Source: Cerrena zonata
Lineage: Eukaryota; Basidiomycota; Agaricomycetes; Polyporales; Cerrenaceae
Assembly (NCBI GenBank): GCA_038087015.1
Contig: JASBNA010000057.1
Span: forward strand, 226,130-290,129
Length of the DNA: 64,000 bases
Reading direction: 5' to 3'
This document shows positions 25,382 to 37,405 of the stretch, in pieces (within the stretch, counting starts at the first letter, position 1; every line of letters starts with the position of its first letter). The translations under genes and the position numbers were made by a program. Under the pieces are notes generated by a model. It saw only the letters and a program-made list of their open reading frames with translations, ran no database searches and was not told where the DNA came from.

Positions 25382-25586
25382 CGTACACTTGCCTCACCTT
25401 GTGCACCTTAAGATGATATCCGGTTAGCTCCGCTGATCCCCATCTTAGCAACGTGGGGCCACTCTAGGCCATATTCCTTAGTCCATAAGTGCTAGTATGC
25501 CATCCCGGTTTTCCTCCCTCTTTCTCTCTCTCTCTCTCTTCTCTCTCTTGTGGATATCCTCTTTTTCTACTGACAACTCTGACAAG

Positions 25587-27170
25587 ATGGCCAGCAATGA
25601 CGCGTCTGGTTCCCAGGTAAGTCACACAATTTCCTTCCAACACGTGTTTATTCTGATAGATCCCAACATCGATTGGAAGTCCGCAGCGCCTGAGGGTGCT
25701 TCCAATGTGAGTTACACATTTAGACTTTAAGCTTCAAGTTTCCCATACTGACATCTTTCACATAGCTTACCTCCCCTCTAGTCAAGACTAGTGTACGTGT
25801 CTCTCTTTGCTGACTGGTGACAACTGGCGTGTCTCACGCCCGTTGCTGCCATGTCAAGCTTCTAGGGATCCTTGCTGATCCCTTGACTTAGCCTCCTCGT
25901 AGTTTCAAAGGTACCGGTCCTCCCAAGGTCACTGGTCCTCCCAAGGTCACTGGTCCTCCCAAGGGTACTGGCCCTCCCAAGAGGACTCCTTCTGGCCCTG
26001 CTGTAAGTATAACTCGTATCTTCTCCTTGCTAACTACGTACCTATATTTATCTTGTAGACTAATATATCCGACAATCTCGCCAAAGTTATTTCTCAAGTT
26101 CACGATGGCGTTCGCGTACTTAGGGTCAGTTTTTGATCTATATTGAATGTTTTATGTATTTTTATTTATTATCTACTTAGACTGCTGAAAAGAGAAAGGC
26201 GGGCGATCCCAGCCAAGGACGTGAACAGGAGAAGAGGCAGCGCGTTGAGCCATCTTCACGCGAGATCAGACGTCCTCAATGCCCTCCTGTGGTTCTATTA
26301 ACTTCACGTCACAGACACTCTGCTCACCCTGCTCCTCCTTCATCGCCTAGTGCACGTCCGGCACCTCCAACTACCACAAACCCAACACCAGACGCAGCTC
26401 CTTCTGGTTCAGGACGTGCCCAGGAGCCCACTGACTTTCAACGCGGGCTTGCAGCATACAAAGGAAGTGTCTCAAGTGCTATTAAGCATGATCGCCTACC
26501 TCAGGAGCTGCAAGATAAGATTGCGGATGTCGTGTCCAGTAGATCACTCAACTTCAAGAAGCCTCGCATTAATGTATGTAACTTAGTTATTTAACATATT
26601 TCTTAATATACTGAAATATATGATATATGATTTCTAGGATGTAAAAAAGCTAGAAGAAAGGGCTCAGTTTCACAAGGACACGCTCAAAGGGCTCCAGGAA
26701 GGGAAGTCGGGTAAAGAGCTTCATCTGGCACCCAAGAAAAACAGGAATCGGGAGCCCAAGAAGCTGCTTGCTGCCAAACAAGCCATTGATCAAGGCAAGA
26801 ATATGATCACGTATGCGAAGGCTCCTGAGGAGGCGGGGGAGGGGTGGCGGGTTCCATGTGGCGCCAGCATCTCTAGCTGTGTTCGAGGTATGTCAATTTG
26901 CTCATCGACATCTCCTAGCATTATATTAATATTTATTTAGGCGGGTATGTAAAGGCGGGTGAGCTGGTATTGGTGAGGGAGAAGTCTGGCAATGCATTGC
27001 CTGGGGTATGTGCTATCTGGCCCTATCATTACACCCTTCTAATGTATCCCTGTCACTGTAGAGTAGCACTCAGCATCGCCAGTGGTCGGGAGGTCAAATC
27101 CTGACTCACTGGGATTGTACTACAATGAACCAGCGAGTTCGCATGCGCAAGGGTAATCGCCGTGCCTAAC
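25587..27170 (+). pseudogene. Element gene C, copy 1 (truncated)
   Basis: Starts with the same ATG as the copy 2 gene (25587) and follows its exons: GPPK-repeat exon (about 25905-26005), KRKAGDPSQ exon, SRSLNFKKPRIN exon, KKLEERAQFHK exon. It then breaks at 27167 inside the exon encoding RMRKGNRRA, where foreign sequence brings an immediate stop. About the last 200 codons, including the acidic C-terminus, are missing. One intron acceptor near 25660 is TAG here but TGG in copy 2. Confidence 0.7.
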
Positions 27171-28080
27171 ACTATTACCGGTCCTACTCAGGTCCTGAGT
27201 AGGCGCCAACACAGCCAACCCATACACGGCAGTTCTGGTATGTCCCCTGCCTGCATATGTCCCAATCCCCCCAAATCCCCCCAAATCCCCATCAAATCCC
27301 CATCATGACATATATTGCAGTGGGAATTCTTGGCAGTTTCCTTTTTGGTCATGGGGATTGATGGGGGTTCTCATTTTGGCAAGGGGATTGATGGGGATTA
27401 TCTGGAGTTATCCCCTTACCATTTTGAATGCTGTGTCTCTATTCAAATCACTCCTGACTCACTTTTTTTTTTCTCATCTGTCATCTGTCATCATTATTTG
27501 TCATACTTAGGGTTTTCTGGGATGAGTTAGGGTTGCGTATCCAGCCCCTCCTGTCATGTGCCCCTCCTGTCATGTGCCTCTCCTGTCATGTGCCCCTCCT
27601 GTCATGTGCCCCTTCTGTCATATGCCTCACTGTGTCTTCCCTCACTGTATCCCCTCACTATGTCCCCTCACTGTGTTTCTCACCATGCCTCCTCACCATA
27701 TCCCCTCACTGTGTCCCCCTCTATCATATTCCCCCTCATTATATTTCCCACTATCATGTTTCCTTATATCATCACACCCACTCTCACCATCATATTTCCC
27801 TCACTATTATTATTTTTTGTATCTGTCTTTGCTTGCCCATTGGATGAGTTAGGGTTGCATATACCCCCTCACTCTATTCATTATCTTTGCCATCTTTTTT
27901 GTAAGTCACATTATTACCCCCTTGTAGATAAGTTAGGGTACAATAAATTATCTCTATTAATGCTTCTACAGTTTGTTGGTCACTGTCTGCAATCAAATAT
28001 TGTTCAGGGCAGCAAAATCTGCTATTAGATAGTTAGCAAGCAACAGATTCTATCAACAGAGGTAGAACTGCAGTATACAT
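27168..28080. other. Spacer between element copies, with tandem repeats
   Basis: Sequence not shared by the two copies. It includes a G-run/C-run pair of short inverted repeats around GGGGATTGATGGGG (about 27255-27400), five or so 16-bp tandem repeats of TCCTGTCATGTGCCCC (27545-27625), and CCCCTCACTGTGT-like repeats to about 27750. Open frames of 70-156 codons in all three forward frames are read-throughs of these repeats. No gene supported. Confidence 0.6.
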
Positions 28081-28790
28081 TTTACAAAGTTCACTTGGTT
28101 GAGGAAATATTAGAACAGTTGAAGCCATTGTAATGGTCAAATTGAAGATTGAAGATTTGAGAAAAAAAATACAGACAACTGAAACTTATCATTTTGACAT
28201 TGATGAGTGACATTGACAGAGAAATGACAAACCAATGAGAAGCTACAAGGTATACAACACTCATAAATAAGTAGTCACAGTGAGAAATATACAGAGAACT
28301 TGCTTTGGTGCAGAAAAAGTGAAATTGAAACAGTGAGTATGTTTGATATTTTGATTGAATGAAAGAGTTGGAGACAGTACAGACATTGTACAATGAGAAA
28401 AGTAGTGAGGTAACAGTAGATACACAGGTTGAAGAGAGAGAAAAGAAAGTAAGAGAGAAAAGTTACCATTTTAGGGAAACAGTGAGTACGACATCTGTAG
28501 CGGTGTCAAAAAAAAAGATAAAATGAGGAGAGTTATTAGAATGAAGAGAGATGATGGGAGAGAAGTCACATGAGCTAGAAGGCGGTGCCCTAATTACCGG
28601 AGTAACGATAGACACTGGCGCGGCTTGAACCTAGGGCTCTGCCACGCCTCCATGCACGAATTAACGCGTTCAACCAACTGAGCTATGCACACTTGCTATA
28701 TTTCAGTGGTACCTGCCCCATATACCCTTTCTTAGATAAGATAAGACACATCTGCCTTCCTCTCCTTATCTTTCCTCTGATACTTTTCAT
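28081..28790 (+). repeat. Left terminal inverted repeat, copy 2
   Basis: Reverse complement of 40105-40818 with high identity. The outer end reads ACAAAGTTCACTTGGTTGAG; the inner end fades out near ATTATTTACACAG. It contains a tRNA-like segment on the minus strand (28621-28685). Confidence 0.85.
28621..28685 (-). other. tRNA-like pol III boxes in left TIR, copy 2
   Basis: Minus strand carries TAGCTCAGTTGG (A-box consensus, 28674-28685) and GGTTCAAGCCG (B-box consensus, 28621-28631). Box spacing is tRNA-like, but the T-arm does not pair. A promoter for a pol III transcript reading outward toward 28081 is possible. Confidence 0.55.
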
Positions 28791-29171
28791 CTTGGGTGAT
28801 TATTTACACAGTTATTTGTTGATTTAATCATGCATTTCTTTCCACACTGTTTGAAAAATTGTTCACGCTATTTGAACAATTGTTCATGCTGTTCCATACG
28901 TATTGTACACGAGTTATAAGGGGAGGCATATGCGGCAACCAAAAGACGATACGAGGAGTACATAGTCGGCAAGAAAAAAAACAACGCCCAAGTGTCTGCA
29001 GGTCAAAAAACAAATCGACATCAACTCAGCTAAGTCAGTGTCTAGGCAAGAAAGCGTCTACAAAAACAAATCAAAGTCTGCAAAAACTAAACCAAATCAA
29101 AGTCTGCGCAAGAAAACGTTTACAAAAACAAGTCCACGTGCATAGTCCTACGAGTAAAATTCAACCCCCAC

Positions 29172-31855
29172 CTAGTCGACTTCCAATGCCCTCATCAGCT
29201 TTGCAGTTTCCGGCTTATGCCACCGGAGACTCGTTCGCCATTCACTAGACCTTAGTGGCTGCACACCCCCTGTGAGAATCTTCAACAGGTGTTTCTGGAA
29301 CCAGGTTTCACATTCCCTGGTCCAGTAACCTGTATTGAGGCCACAGGTTGACCATACGGTGGGCAACGGCCACCAAGATCGCAGCATGGTCTGGTTTTTG
29401 ATGTCTAAAATACAATGTTAGCAATGTAAATAGAAAATGAGAGTGCTATGGACTCACCGGTTTGGTCTGTATAGACTCCGCAGATGACATCGATCTCGTC
29501 GTCGGTGAGGATATTCTCCATAAACCTTCCAACTGGCAGCTGAAATGAGAAAGGGTTGGAAATATGCTCATTGAGTCCGCCTGCGACTGAGCTGGGAGGT
29601 TGAGCTCCGAGCTCAAATGACTCCAAAGCAAGGCGCCAGATAATTCCACCTTGACGAAGAGCAGTCTTGGCCAGGGGAAGATGTCTAAACAAATTGAGCC
29701 TCTGGTTGATGTAGGCCAGGTAGTCGCTCGCTGAGTAGATGAAGTTGGCGGGTCGCATTGTTGTCGAAAGAGGTGGGATAATGGGAATACGACGAGGGAC
29801 CTTCTGGTCAGACCAGACAAGCATGAATGGGATACCGCGTCTCGTCATTTCCTTGCCGATCTCCTCAAGCGATGGTCCCCATTGCTCCCTAAATACCTGT
29901 TTGTAGGTGATGACGGAGTTGACGCCAATGTAGGGTTCGCCGTTCCGGTATTCGTGGGGAAAAATAAACCAGATCTTGCGGTCGGCGTCACCATCTCTGC
30001 GAATAGGCTGGCCTCTTGTTATTGGAGGCTTCGGGATGACTTGGACAGGATTGGGTGGCACAAAGAGACCCCGATTCACCTTCCTGACAAATACCTTGGT
30101 GGAAAATAGAATATCGGACAGCTTGGGGGTGACGATGTCGATATTTGTATTGTTCGAGCACAAGATGTATGCAAATGCGCATACAACTTCGCTGAACTCA
30201 GCTGTCAGAGTCACCATCTCATCTTCTGACCGCTCAACAAAGGGGGTCAGGGCATCCTTGAGAGTGTATGTCGAAGGAGCCTGCTCGTGGGGTTCAAGAG
30301 AAACAAACTGTTGAAGCCCGTATCGCCCTTGAAGAGTGGTTTGCAGGTTGGGGAGGTTATGAATAGTCCACGCGAGTTGGAATTGGTTGTCGATGAGGAC
30401 ACCTTCAGCAGCTGGCTGAGTAAAGGTGAGTGCATTGTCAGGTGCGAGGCCTTCGGGGGGGTCGTAGTGGCCGATATCAAAAGCAGGACCCAAAGGTTGC
30501 ATGCCATGATAGGTCTCGTCTTCCTCGTCGTCGTCGTCATCGTAAGCATTGAGCCCTGCAAGCGGCACCGCAGTGGGATCCAAGTCCTTGCAGAGATCGA
30601 AGCAGTCATCCCAAGCATTGTAGATGACTTGGCCGCCTGCAAAGCTATTAAAGACGTCGTCGGCGTCGGCCTCATGGATAATGGTGCGGAAATGATAGGG
30701 GGGGTAAGGGACCGGTTGCCACTCGTAGACCTTTGACCTGAGTCGGAGCCATGTACCGAGATTTGAAGTGTGCGATTGAGTTCTATTCTGTCTCCTCTGG
30801 AGAGCAGAAGGTGGTTCATCCCGAGCCATTTTCTCCTGTGAGTCATGGCGCCGTTGGAGAAATTCGTGAATGGTTTCTGAGGGTTGCTGCTTGGAGAGTG
30901 CGTCAAACTTGACGTCGCAGATGTCGTTGAATTGGACATATTTCTTGGTCACCTGCAGCCTTTGGATATCGCTAGGCCTTGGGAGGAGGACGTTCGCCAG
31001 TTGGTATGGATGACGTTTGAACATGTTTTCTGTATGGTAAAAGTACCAGATAGGTACATTAGCGAACTCGAACATGTAGGACATGTTCCCTGCACAGAAT
31101 GACCATTCGATGGCCATGTCGATAATCATCCCTTGGCGAACTGTAGTTCCTGAGAAGTCGGTAAAAAAGGGCGAGCGTCGCAAGGCGTCGACTAAGTAGC
31201 GGGGAATATTGTAATCTGCAAGGGCCTTGATCCAGTTCTGGGTGTTGGGGTTGGGTTTATTGTGGTCGATTTTAGCGAGAAACATGGTAACCCAGCATGC
31301 CATCGCTAAGAATTCACGCCGAGCTGCAAATATTCTGCCAGCAGCATCTCCTCTTGTTTCTGCGGGCTCCTGATATCCGATGTGGTTTGGTCTTCTAGGC
31401 GGCTTGCAAAGCAGGGGCATCCATTGCTCCCTGCCACGCTTGAGGGCCATGTACAGGTGGTGTAGATGGTTCTCGAGCTCTGTCCACTGTTTAACGTATG
31501 ATTCCTGAAGGCGATATCCGCCTGGGACTTTCTCGATAATGGGCTGATATCGCCCCCTTGATCCGATCCTGAACGCGTCACTGAGGCAGTGGAGGATAGG
31601 ATCCGCATTCAGGTTTAGATTGCGGGGGAGGAATGAAAGATAAAAATAATCGTCCCGGCCCCACCAGATAGGCAAGAAGAAATGGTATCCGGGGTTGACG
31701 TCCGGAATATACGACCGCAAAGCGTGATGCATAGACCAGTCCTCTCGAACATGGCTGTAGTTGTCGCTGTTGAATGGGTATGGACAGGGGGCATTCCACC
31801 TTGTCACCTGGAGGCCTAATTCGGTAAGGAAATGCTGACGTTGTAAGTTAGCCAT
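29172..31855 (-). CDS. Element gene A: large protein of unknown function
   Basis: Two exons, 31855-29458 and 29404-29172, joined across a 53-nt GTGAGT...TTTTAG intron, giving 876 residues. ATG at 31853-31855; stop at 29172-29174. I do not recognise the family. Visible features: an N-terminal region rich in Trp, Tyr and Pro; an acidic Asp/Glu stretch near residue 440 (DDDDDEED); a GRFMENILTDDEIDVIC segment before the intron; a Trp-rich C-terminal exon (RSWWPLPTVWS). I see no zinc-cluster, chromodomain or helicase motif and no clear DDE triad by eye. It is the largest protein of the element and is divergently arranged with gene B around a shared repeat-rich promoter region. By position it is the best candidate for the transposition protein. 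Copy 1 carries the same gene with two nonsense mutations. Confidence 0.75.
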
Positions 31856-32207
31856 TGCGATGTCTGTAAAATTAGAATATTAAAGGTGGGAGGTGTAAAT
31901 TTTAGCAACGTAGGACATACTTGGAGAGTTGCCGAGGGGTGAGGGGGAGGGGTGGGCAGAGTTTACGCAGGCACGAGATATGGAGTCTATTGAATAATTG
32001 ATAAAGTGAGAATAAAGAAAGGGAAATGAAAAAAAGAAATACGTACGGAGCTTTGCTTTAAAGACGGCGAGGAGAACTGAGAACGACCTGGAGAATGAGC
32101 AAGGCTAAGTGAGATTAAAGAAAGAAAAAAGAAAAAAGAAAAAAGAAAGAACATACGGATGTTTATTTCGGCGACGGCGGGGGCGACCGAATACGACAAT
32201 GGAAGGC

Positions 32208-32640
32208 AACCGAGGTAACGGGTCCAACGACCAGCTTGAGGAAAGGAAACTGACAATGATAGGGCAAGGAATGTCCTCAGGCTATCAATGCCAGCGACCG
32301 GGGAATACGAGAAGACAACCGGGGACGAGGAGGAGAAAACGACGAGGGATGACCGAGAGGAAACGACCGAGGTAACGGGTCCAACGACTAGCTTGAGGAA
32401 AGGAAACTGACAATGATAGGGCAAGGAATGTCCTCAGGCTATCAATGCCAGCGACCGGGGAATACGAGGAGAAAACGCGAGGGGAGGAGGAGAAAACGAC
32501 GAGGGATGACCGAGAGGAAACGACCGAGGTAACGGGTCCGACGACCAGCTTGAGGATAGGAAACTGACAATGATAGGGCAAGGAATGTCCTCAGGCTATC
32601 AATGCCAGCGACCGGGGAATACGAGGAGAAAACGCGAGGG
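32208..32640. repeat. 157-bp tandem repeats upstream of gene A, copy 2
   Basis: Units start at 32208, 32365 and 32522, again at 157-bp spacing and matching the copy 1 units. Present in both copies at the same distance from gene A. Confidence 0.7.
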
Positions 32641-32957
32641 GAGGCGGCCGAGAGAGAAGACGAGGTGAGAGGTGAGAAGACGAGGGTAGCGGTGAAATGG
32701 CGGCGGCGGCGAAATCGAGGAAGTCAGCGGCGAAATCGAGGAGAAAAATAACGGAAGGAAGATCCTTCAGTTACCAGGGGGGCAGTGGAAGAGACGATAA
32801 CAGAAGGAAGATCCTTCGGTTACCGGTGGAGGTGGAGGTGGTGGTGGTGGTGGATGGAAAGAAAGAGCAAGATGGACGCAAGCGCGAGCCCGGTCCGAGT
32901 CCCCGATCACGATCGTGATCGACGTCAAAACGCAAATCCCGGGCCGGTCCGAGGAAC

Positions 32958-33008
32958 GCAAATCTCGGAATCTTCCGAGAAGCGCAAATCTCGGAAGATT
33001 CCGAGATC
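32958..33008. promoter_or_regulatory. Paired CTCGGAA palindromes near the array
   Basis: Two close palindromes, CTCGGAATCTTCCGAG and CTCGGAAGATTCCGAG, separated by AAGCGCAAAT. The same pair occurs in copy 1 (about 21797-21840), with one change in the second. Dyad symmetry and duplication suggest a dimeric regulator site; the regulator is unknown. Confidence 0.45.
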
Positions 33009-33117
33009 TGAATCGCGTTTTGATCCTTCGATCGAGGACTTAGCGCTTTCTTCTTTCTCTCCACCACCACCACCACCGTCCGTTGCCCGAGGTTCTACCT
33101 CGTGCAATGGGTCGATG

Positions 33118-35270
33118 GTCTCTGTAGTCGGCGTTCCTAACGCTGCCTATACTGCTCGCCGTCGTTGGACTTGCTCTTGTCGCCGTCGGTGGACTCATTC
33201 TTGCTCTCGTTCTCGCTCCTCTCGTTCTCGCTCCTCGTTCTCGCTCCTCTCGTTCTCGGTCCTCTCGTTCTCGCTCCTCTCGTTCTCGGTCCTCTCGTTC
33301 TCGGTGGACTCGGTGTAGTCGGCGTTTCTAACGCCTGCTATTCTTACCGTTTATCTCGTTCTCGCTCCTCTCGTTCTCGGTCCTCTCGTTCTCGGTGGAC
33401 TCGGTGTAGTCGGCGTTTCTAACGCCTGCTATTCTTACCGTTTATCTCGTTCTCGCTCCTCTCTCTCTCGTCCCTCTCGTTCTCGGTGGACTCGACGTAG
33501 TCGGTGTTTATAACACCTGCTATTCTTACCGTTTCTCTCGTTCTCGCTCCTCTCTCTCTCGTCCCTCTCATTCCTCTCTCGTCCCTCTCATTCCTCTCTC
33601 GTCCCTCTCGTTCTCGGTGGACTCGGTGTAGTCGGCGTTTCTAACGCCTGCTATTCTTACCGTTTATCTCGTTCTCGCTCCTCTCTCTCTCGTCCCTCTC
33701 GTTCTCGGTGGACTCGACGTAGTCGGTGTTTATAACACCTGCTATTCTTACCGTTTCTCTCGTTCTCGCTCCTCTCTCTCTCGTCCCTCTCATTCCTCTC
33801 TCGCTCCTCTCGTTCTCGCTCCTCTCGTTCTCGCTCCTCTCGTTCTCGCTCCTCTCGTTCTCGGTGGACTCGGTGTAGTCGGCGTTTCTAACGCCTGCTA
33901 TTCTTACCGTTTATCTCGTTCTCGCTCCTCTCTCTCTCGTCCCTCTCGTTCTCGCTCCTCTCTCTCTCGTCCCTCTCGTTCTCGGTGGACTCGGTGTAGT
34001 CGGCGTTTCTAACGCCTGCTATTCTTACCGTTTCTCTCGTTCTCGCTCCTCTCTCTCTCGTCCCTCTCGTTCTCGCTCCTCTCTCTCGTCCCTCTCGTTC
34101 TCGGTGGACTCGACGTAGTCGGTGTTTATAACACCTGCTATTCTTATCGTTTCTCCCGTTCTTATTCCTCTCGTTCTCGGTGGACTCGACGTAGTCGGTG
34201 TTTATAACACCTGCTATTATTCTCATTTCTCTCGTCCTCAATCTTCTCGATCTCGGTGGACTCGACATAGTCGGCGTTTCTAACGCCTGCTATTCATCTT
34301 GCACTTGTTCGAATGTCCCTCGTTTGACTCTCTTGTTCCTCTCATTCCTCTCAATCTCTCCCTCGTTCGACATTCTCTTGCTCAACTTGACGTAGTAGGC
34401 GTTTCTAATGCCTGCTATTCTTCTTGTGGTCATTTGAATGTCCCTTGTTCGACTGTCTCGTTCCTCTCAATCTCCCACTCATTCTCATTCTCGTTTCTTC
34501 TTGTAGTCGGCGTTTCTAACGCCTGCTATTCGTCTTGTACTTATTTGACTCTCCCTCGTTTGACTCTCCCTCGTTCTCGTTCCTCTCGATCTCGGTGGAC
34601 TCGACATAGTCGGCGTTTCTAACGCCTGCTATTCTTCTCATTCTTGTTCCTCTCTATCTGCCCCTCGTTCTCATTCCTCTCGATCTCATTCCTCTCGATC
34701 TCGGTGGACTCGACGTAGTAGGCGTTTCTAACGCCTACTATTCTACTCGATCTCGTTCAACTCTCTCATTCTCGCTCCTCTCGATCTCTCCCTGGTTTGA
34801 CTTTCCAATAGTAGGCGTTTCTAACGCCTACTATTCTCCTCAATTCGGCTCAAGAGAACACCATGCGTTGACTAAATGCGATCAAACGCGTCGATCAAAC
34901 GCGTCGATCAAACGCGTCCCGGAACTCGGAGTTGCCACGTATCGTTGCTTGAGGTCCTACCTCGCGTAATGCTGACATAAGGACGTTGGTTCAAAAAGAG
35001 AGGAGCGTTGCTTCTCTCTTCCCTACATCCCTCTGTAGTTGACGTTTCTAACGTCCGCTATATTTGTGGTGTTCTCTGTGTAGCTAGCGTTTCTAACGCT
35101 TACTATTCTGCCGTCGTCGACAACTCTCGCATCCAAGGCCGTATCCGTTGTTCTCAAGACCGTTACCATCGTTCTCGAGACCGTATCTGTCGTTCTCAAG
35201 ACCGTATCCGTCGTTCTCAAGGCCATCCGCGTTGTTTGCCCTCCCCAATAGTCAGCGTTCCTAACGCTAA
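33118..35270. repeat. Hairpin repeat array between genes A and B, copy 2
   Basis: Expanded version of the copy 1 array. Roughly 19 small inverted repeats lie in a CTCGTTCTCGCTCCTCTCTC-type filler, spaced mostly 80-130 bp apart. The dense part is 33118-34850; three more lie near 35042, 35087 and 35255, close to the gene B start. Stem variants GGCG/CGCC, GGTG/CACC, GACG/CGTC and AGCG/CGCT keep complementarity. Three CGATCAAACGCGT units are at about 34880-34917. Confidence 0.8.
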
Positions 35271-35332
35271 CTACTGTTCGTCACCCTCCGTCTTCAACAC
35301 CTCGTTATTCCTTTCATCAACGCGTCTATCCA

Positions 35333-36959
35333 ATGGGTACATGTCCAGAAACAAAGAGAAAGAGAATGGAACAGCGGCAGCGAGAGGCTATCTTAGCTAG
35401 ATTAAGAGCACGACGATTACATCTTGCACCTGGTACGTGTCGTTTATCTATCTTTGTATTTTATGTTCTTCGTGTATTGGTGGGGCGTGGTGTTTCGGTA
35501 CGGCCCGTGGTCTCTTGACCACCACTGCATTTATCGCGGCGTTTGTCAGCGGACTTGCAATAGTGGTGGCTCAAGGGGCTCGGCAGCTATCGTTACTACT
35601 ATTCTCTAACTCACATAACGTCGACTCGCCATTTTTTTTTGGAGTATCTCTATAATATCGGATTGCAGCTAATGGTTGGTTTCTTCTTCTTTTCAGTCCC
35701 TATTCCCCGCGAAAGGCCTCAATACCTAAGAGACCCTGAAGACATGAGTTTGAATCCGAGAAAATACGGTCAAACGAGAGGTACGTTAAATTAATTTTAT
35801 TACGATATTCCTACCGATCTTAGTTTATGTTCTTTTAGAGAAAAAGGGGAAGAAGAGAACACGATCGGCAGCGAAACAATTAGAACGCCAGGAGAAATGG
35901 CAAGAGAAACTAGCCAAGAAGGGGCTCACTCTGCAGGATGCTCTCGACTTCAACACAGGTATGTACTCGCCTGATATTATTTAATGCTGGGTAACTAAAG
36001 TGATTCTGTTTTTTTTATTTTGGTAGTCATCCATCGCATTCAGCACGACGCCCACTTGTACCTGACGCGGCCAGGCAGGGACCAGGATACAGGGGCAGTT
36101 CTGACGGAGTGCCGGTTCCCGAATCTGGGGGTAACTGAGCTTCCATGTGCGCCCGACACAGGACGGTTTCTGGTCCCCATGCCTAGCAATGTACATGGGC
36201 TGCCTGAGTACATTGTCACCAGGCATGACAATGTCATCAACGCAGACACGCGGAGGATCCTGAAGGCGTCGTTCAAGGATTTTATAGATACTAAACCCAC
36301 CGCTGGAGGAAACCCTACACGCGAAGTCGCCCGCTCAGACACCAAGGTGTTCCCCACCTTCCATGTGGGCGGATGGTCCAAATACAGCAAAGATATATTC
36401 CTTACCGGGGACTCTAAGAATCAAGACGCAGAGTCGACCAAGGCCCTCCACTCTCTCATGGGTACCTTAGGGAAACTGGTCATTCCCAAGGTAGAAAAAA
36501 CCTTACGCTCCTTGCTGCCATCTCACTTTGAGACCACAGACAGGTATGTGCTCCTTATTTGTATGTTTCTGATAGGTTAACTAATTTTATTCCAGCGTCA
36601 GGAAACTGATCCAAGAAAAGTACCCCCAGATTTATGAAGCTGGCGATGGGGTGTTTGACTTCCATGGGCTGGGGAATGCTCTTGCATTCTGTTCTGGTTA
36701 CTCAGACGGCATGCATATCGACTTAGGGGACTCGAAGGAAACCGTCGCCGTCATTCTGGCTGCTGGAGAGGCCGTAGTTCATTTTTGTATCCCCCAGCTT
36801 GATCTTAAAATCCCTCTATACCCTGGACAGTGCCTGACGGTGTCTGCCCGCCTCCTCTCTCACTACGCCTACCTTTTTGAAGGCACAGGGGAGAGGCTTC
36901 TTTTCAATTTCTTCACCGACGAGGGTTCTGTGGCCAAGGCAAAACGCCATGCCTGCTAG
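35333..36959 (+). CDS. Element gene B: 2OG-Fe(II) dioxygenase (TET/JBP-like)
   Basis: Five exons (35333-35432, 35697-35780, 35839-35958, 36027-36543, 36596-36959) with canonical introns give 394 residues in one frame. The N-terminus (1-90) is strongly basic (KRKR, KKGKKRTRSAAK), fitting a nuclear signal or nucleic-acid contact. The C-terminal third shows the double-stranded beta-helix signature: H314-x-D316 (MHIDLG), IPQLDLKIPLYPGQ, distal H363 (LLSHYAY) and 2OG-binding R374 (GERLLFNFFT). The spacing and the FFT ending resemble the TET/JBP family, whose fungal members oxidise 5-methylcytosine; a distant relative acting on another substrate is possible. The first exon lies right after the hairpin array, so the array probably holds its promoter. 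Confidence 0.75.
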
Positions 36960-37129
36960 TTAGTTTTCTTTTTTTTTATCTCTTTATACATTTCTTGTAT
37001 GGCTCCAGTAGTTTACGCTTCAATAAAATTAATGTGAGTTTCACTGAAAAAAAAGAGGGCGGGGATCTAAGTACCGGAGTACTGATGATCCCTGATCAAT
37101 ATGGTGCCTTTGAGTGATTGAACCCGGCC

Positions 37130-37194
37130 GGTATTCGAACCTCGCGCCCCAAGACTGACCTCCATACACATGAAGTGCTCAACCCATTAGACCA
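37130..37194 (-). other. tRNA-like pol III boxes between genes B and C, copy 2
   Basis: Minus strand A-box-like TGGTCTAATGGG (37183-37194) and B-box-like AGGTTCGAATACC (37130-37142). Same position as in copy 1. A different tRNA-like sequence from the one in the TIRs. Pairing is too poor for a functional tRNA. Confidence 0.5.
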
Positions 37195-37335
37195 CGTACA
37201 CTTGCCTCACCCTGTGCGCCTTAAGATGATATCCGGTTAGCTCCGCTGATCCCCGTCTTAGCAACGTGGGGCCACTCTAGGCCATATTCCTTAGTCCATA
37301 AGTGCTAGTACGCCATCCCGGTCTTTCTCCCTCTT

Positions 37336-37367
<32 letters not shown>

Positions 37368-37405
37368 TGTGGATATCCTCTTTTTCTACTGACAACTCTG
37401 ACAAG

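Larger units (their letters stand above)
16937..27167. mobile_element. Large element, copy 1 (right-truncated, decayed)
   Basis: Direct copy of the element at 28081-40818. It starts at the same left inverted-repeat end (shared sequence AAAGTTCACTTGGTTGAGG) and runs collinearly through gene A, the hairpin array, gene B and the first part of gene C. It then stops matching at 27167, in the middle of a gene C exon, so about 1.8 kb including the right inverted repeat is missing. Gene A has two nonsense mutations. Many differences from copy 2 are CpG changed to TpG or CpA, most densely in the left inverted repeat. The hairpin array is about 0.6 kb shorter than in copy 2. I infer that this is the older, probably immobile copy. 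Confidence 0.85.

Noticed and set aside
27533..28028. Three overlapping frames of 98-156 codons
   Set aside because: All read the 16-bp and CCCCTCACTGTGT tandem repeats; no splice sites or family.
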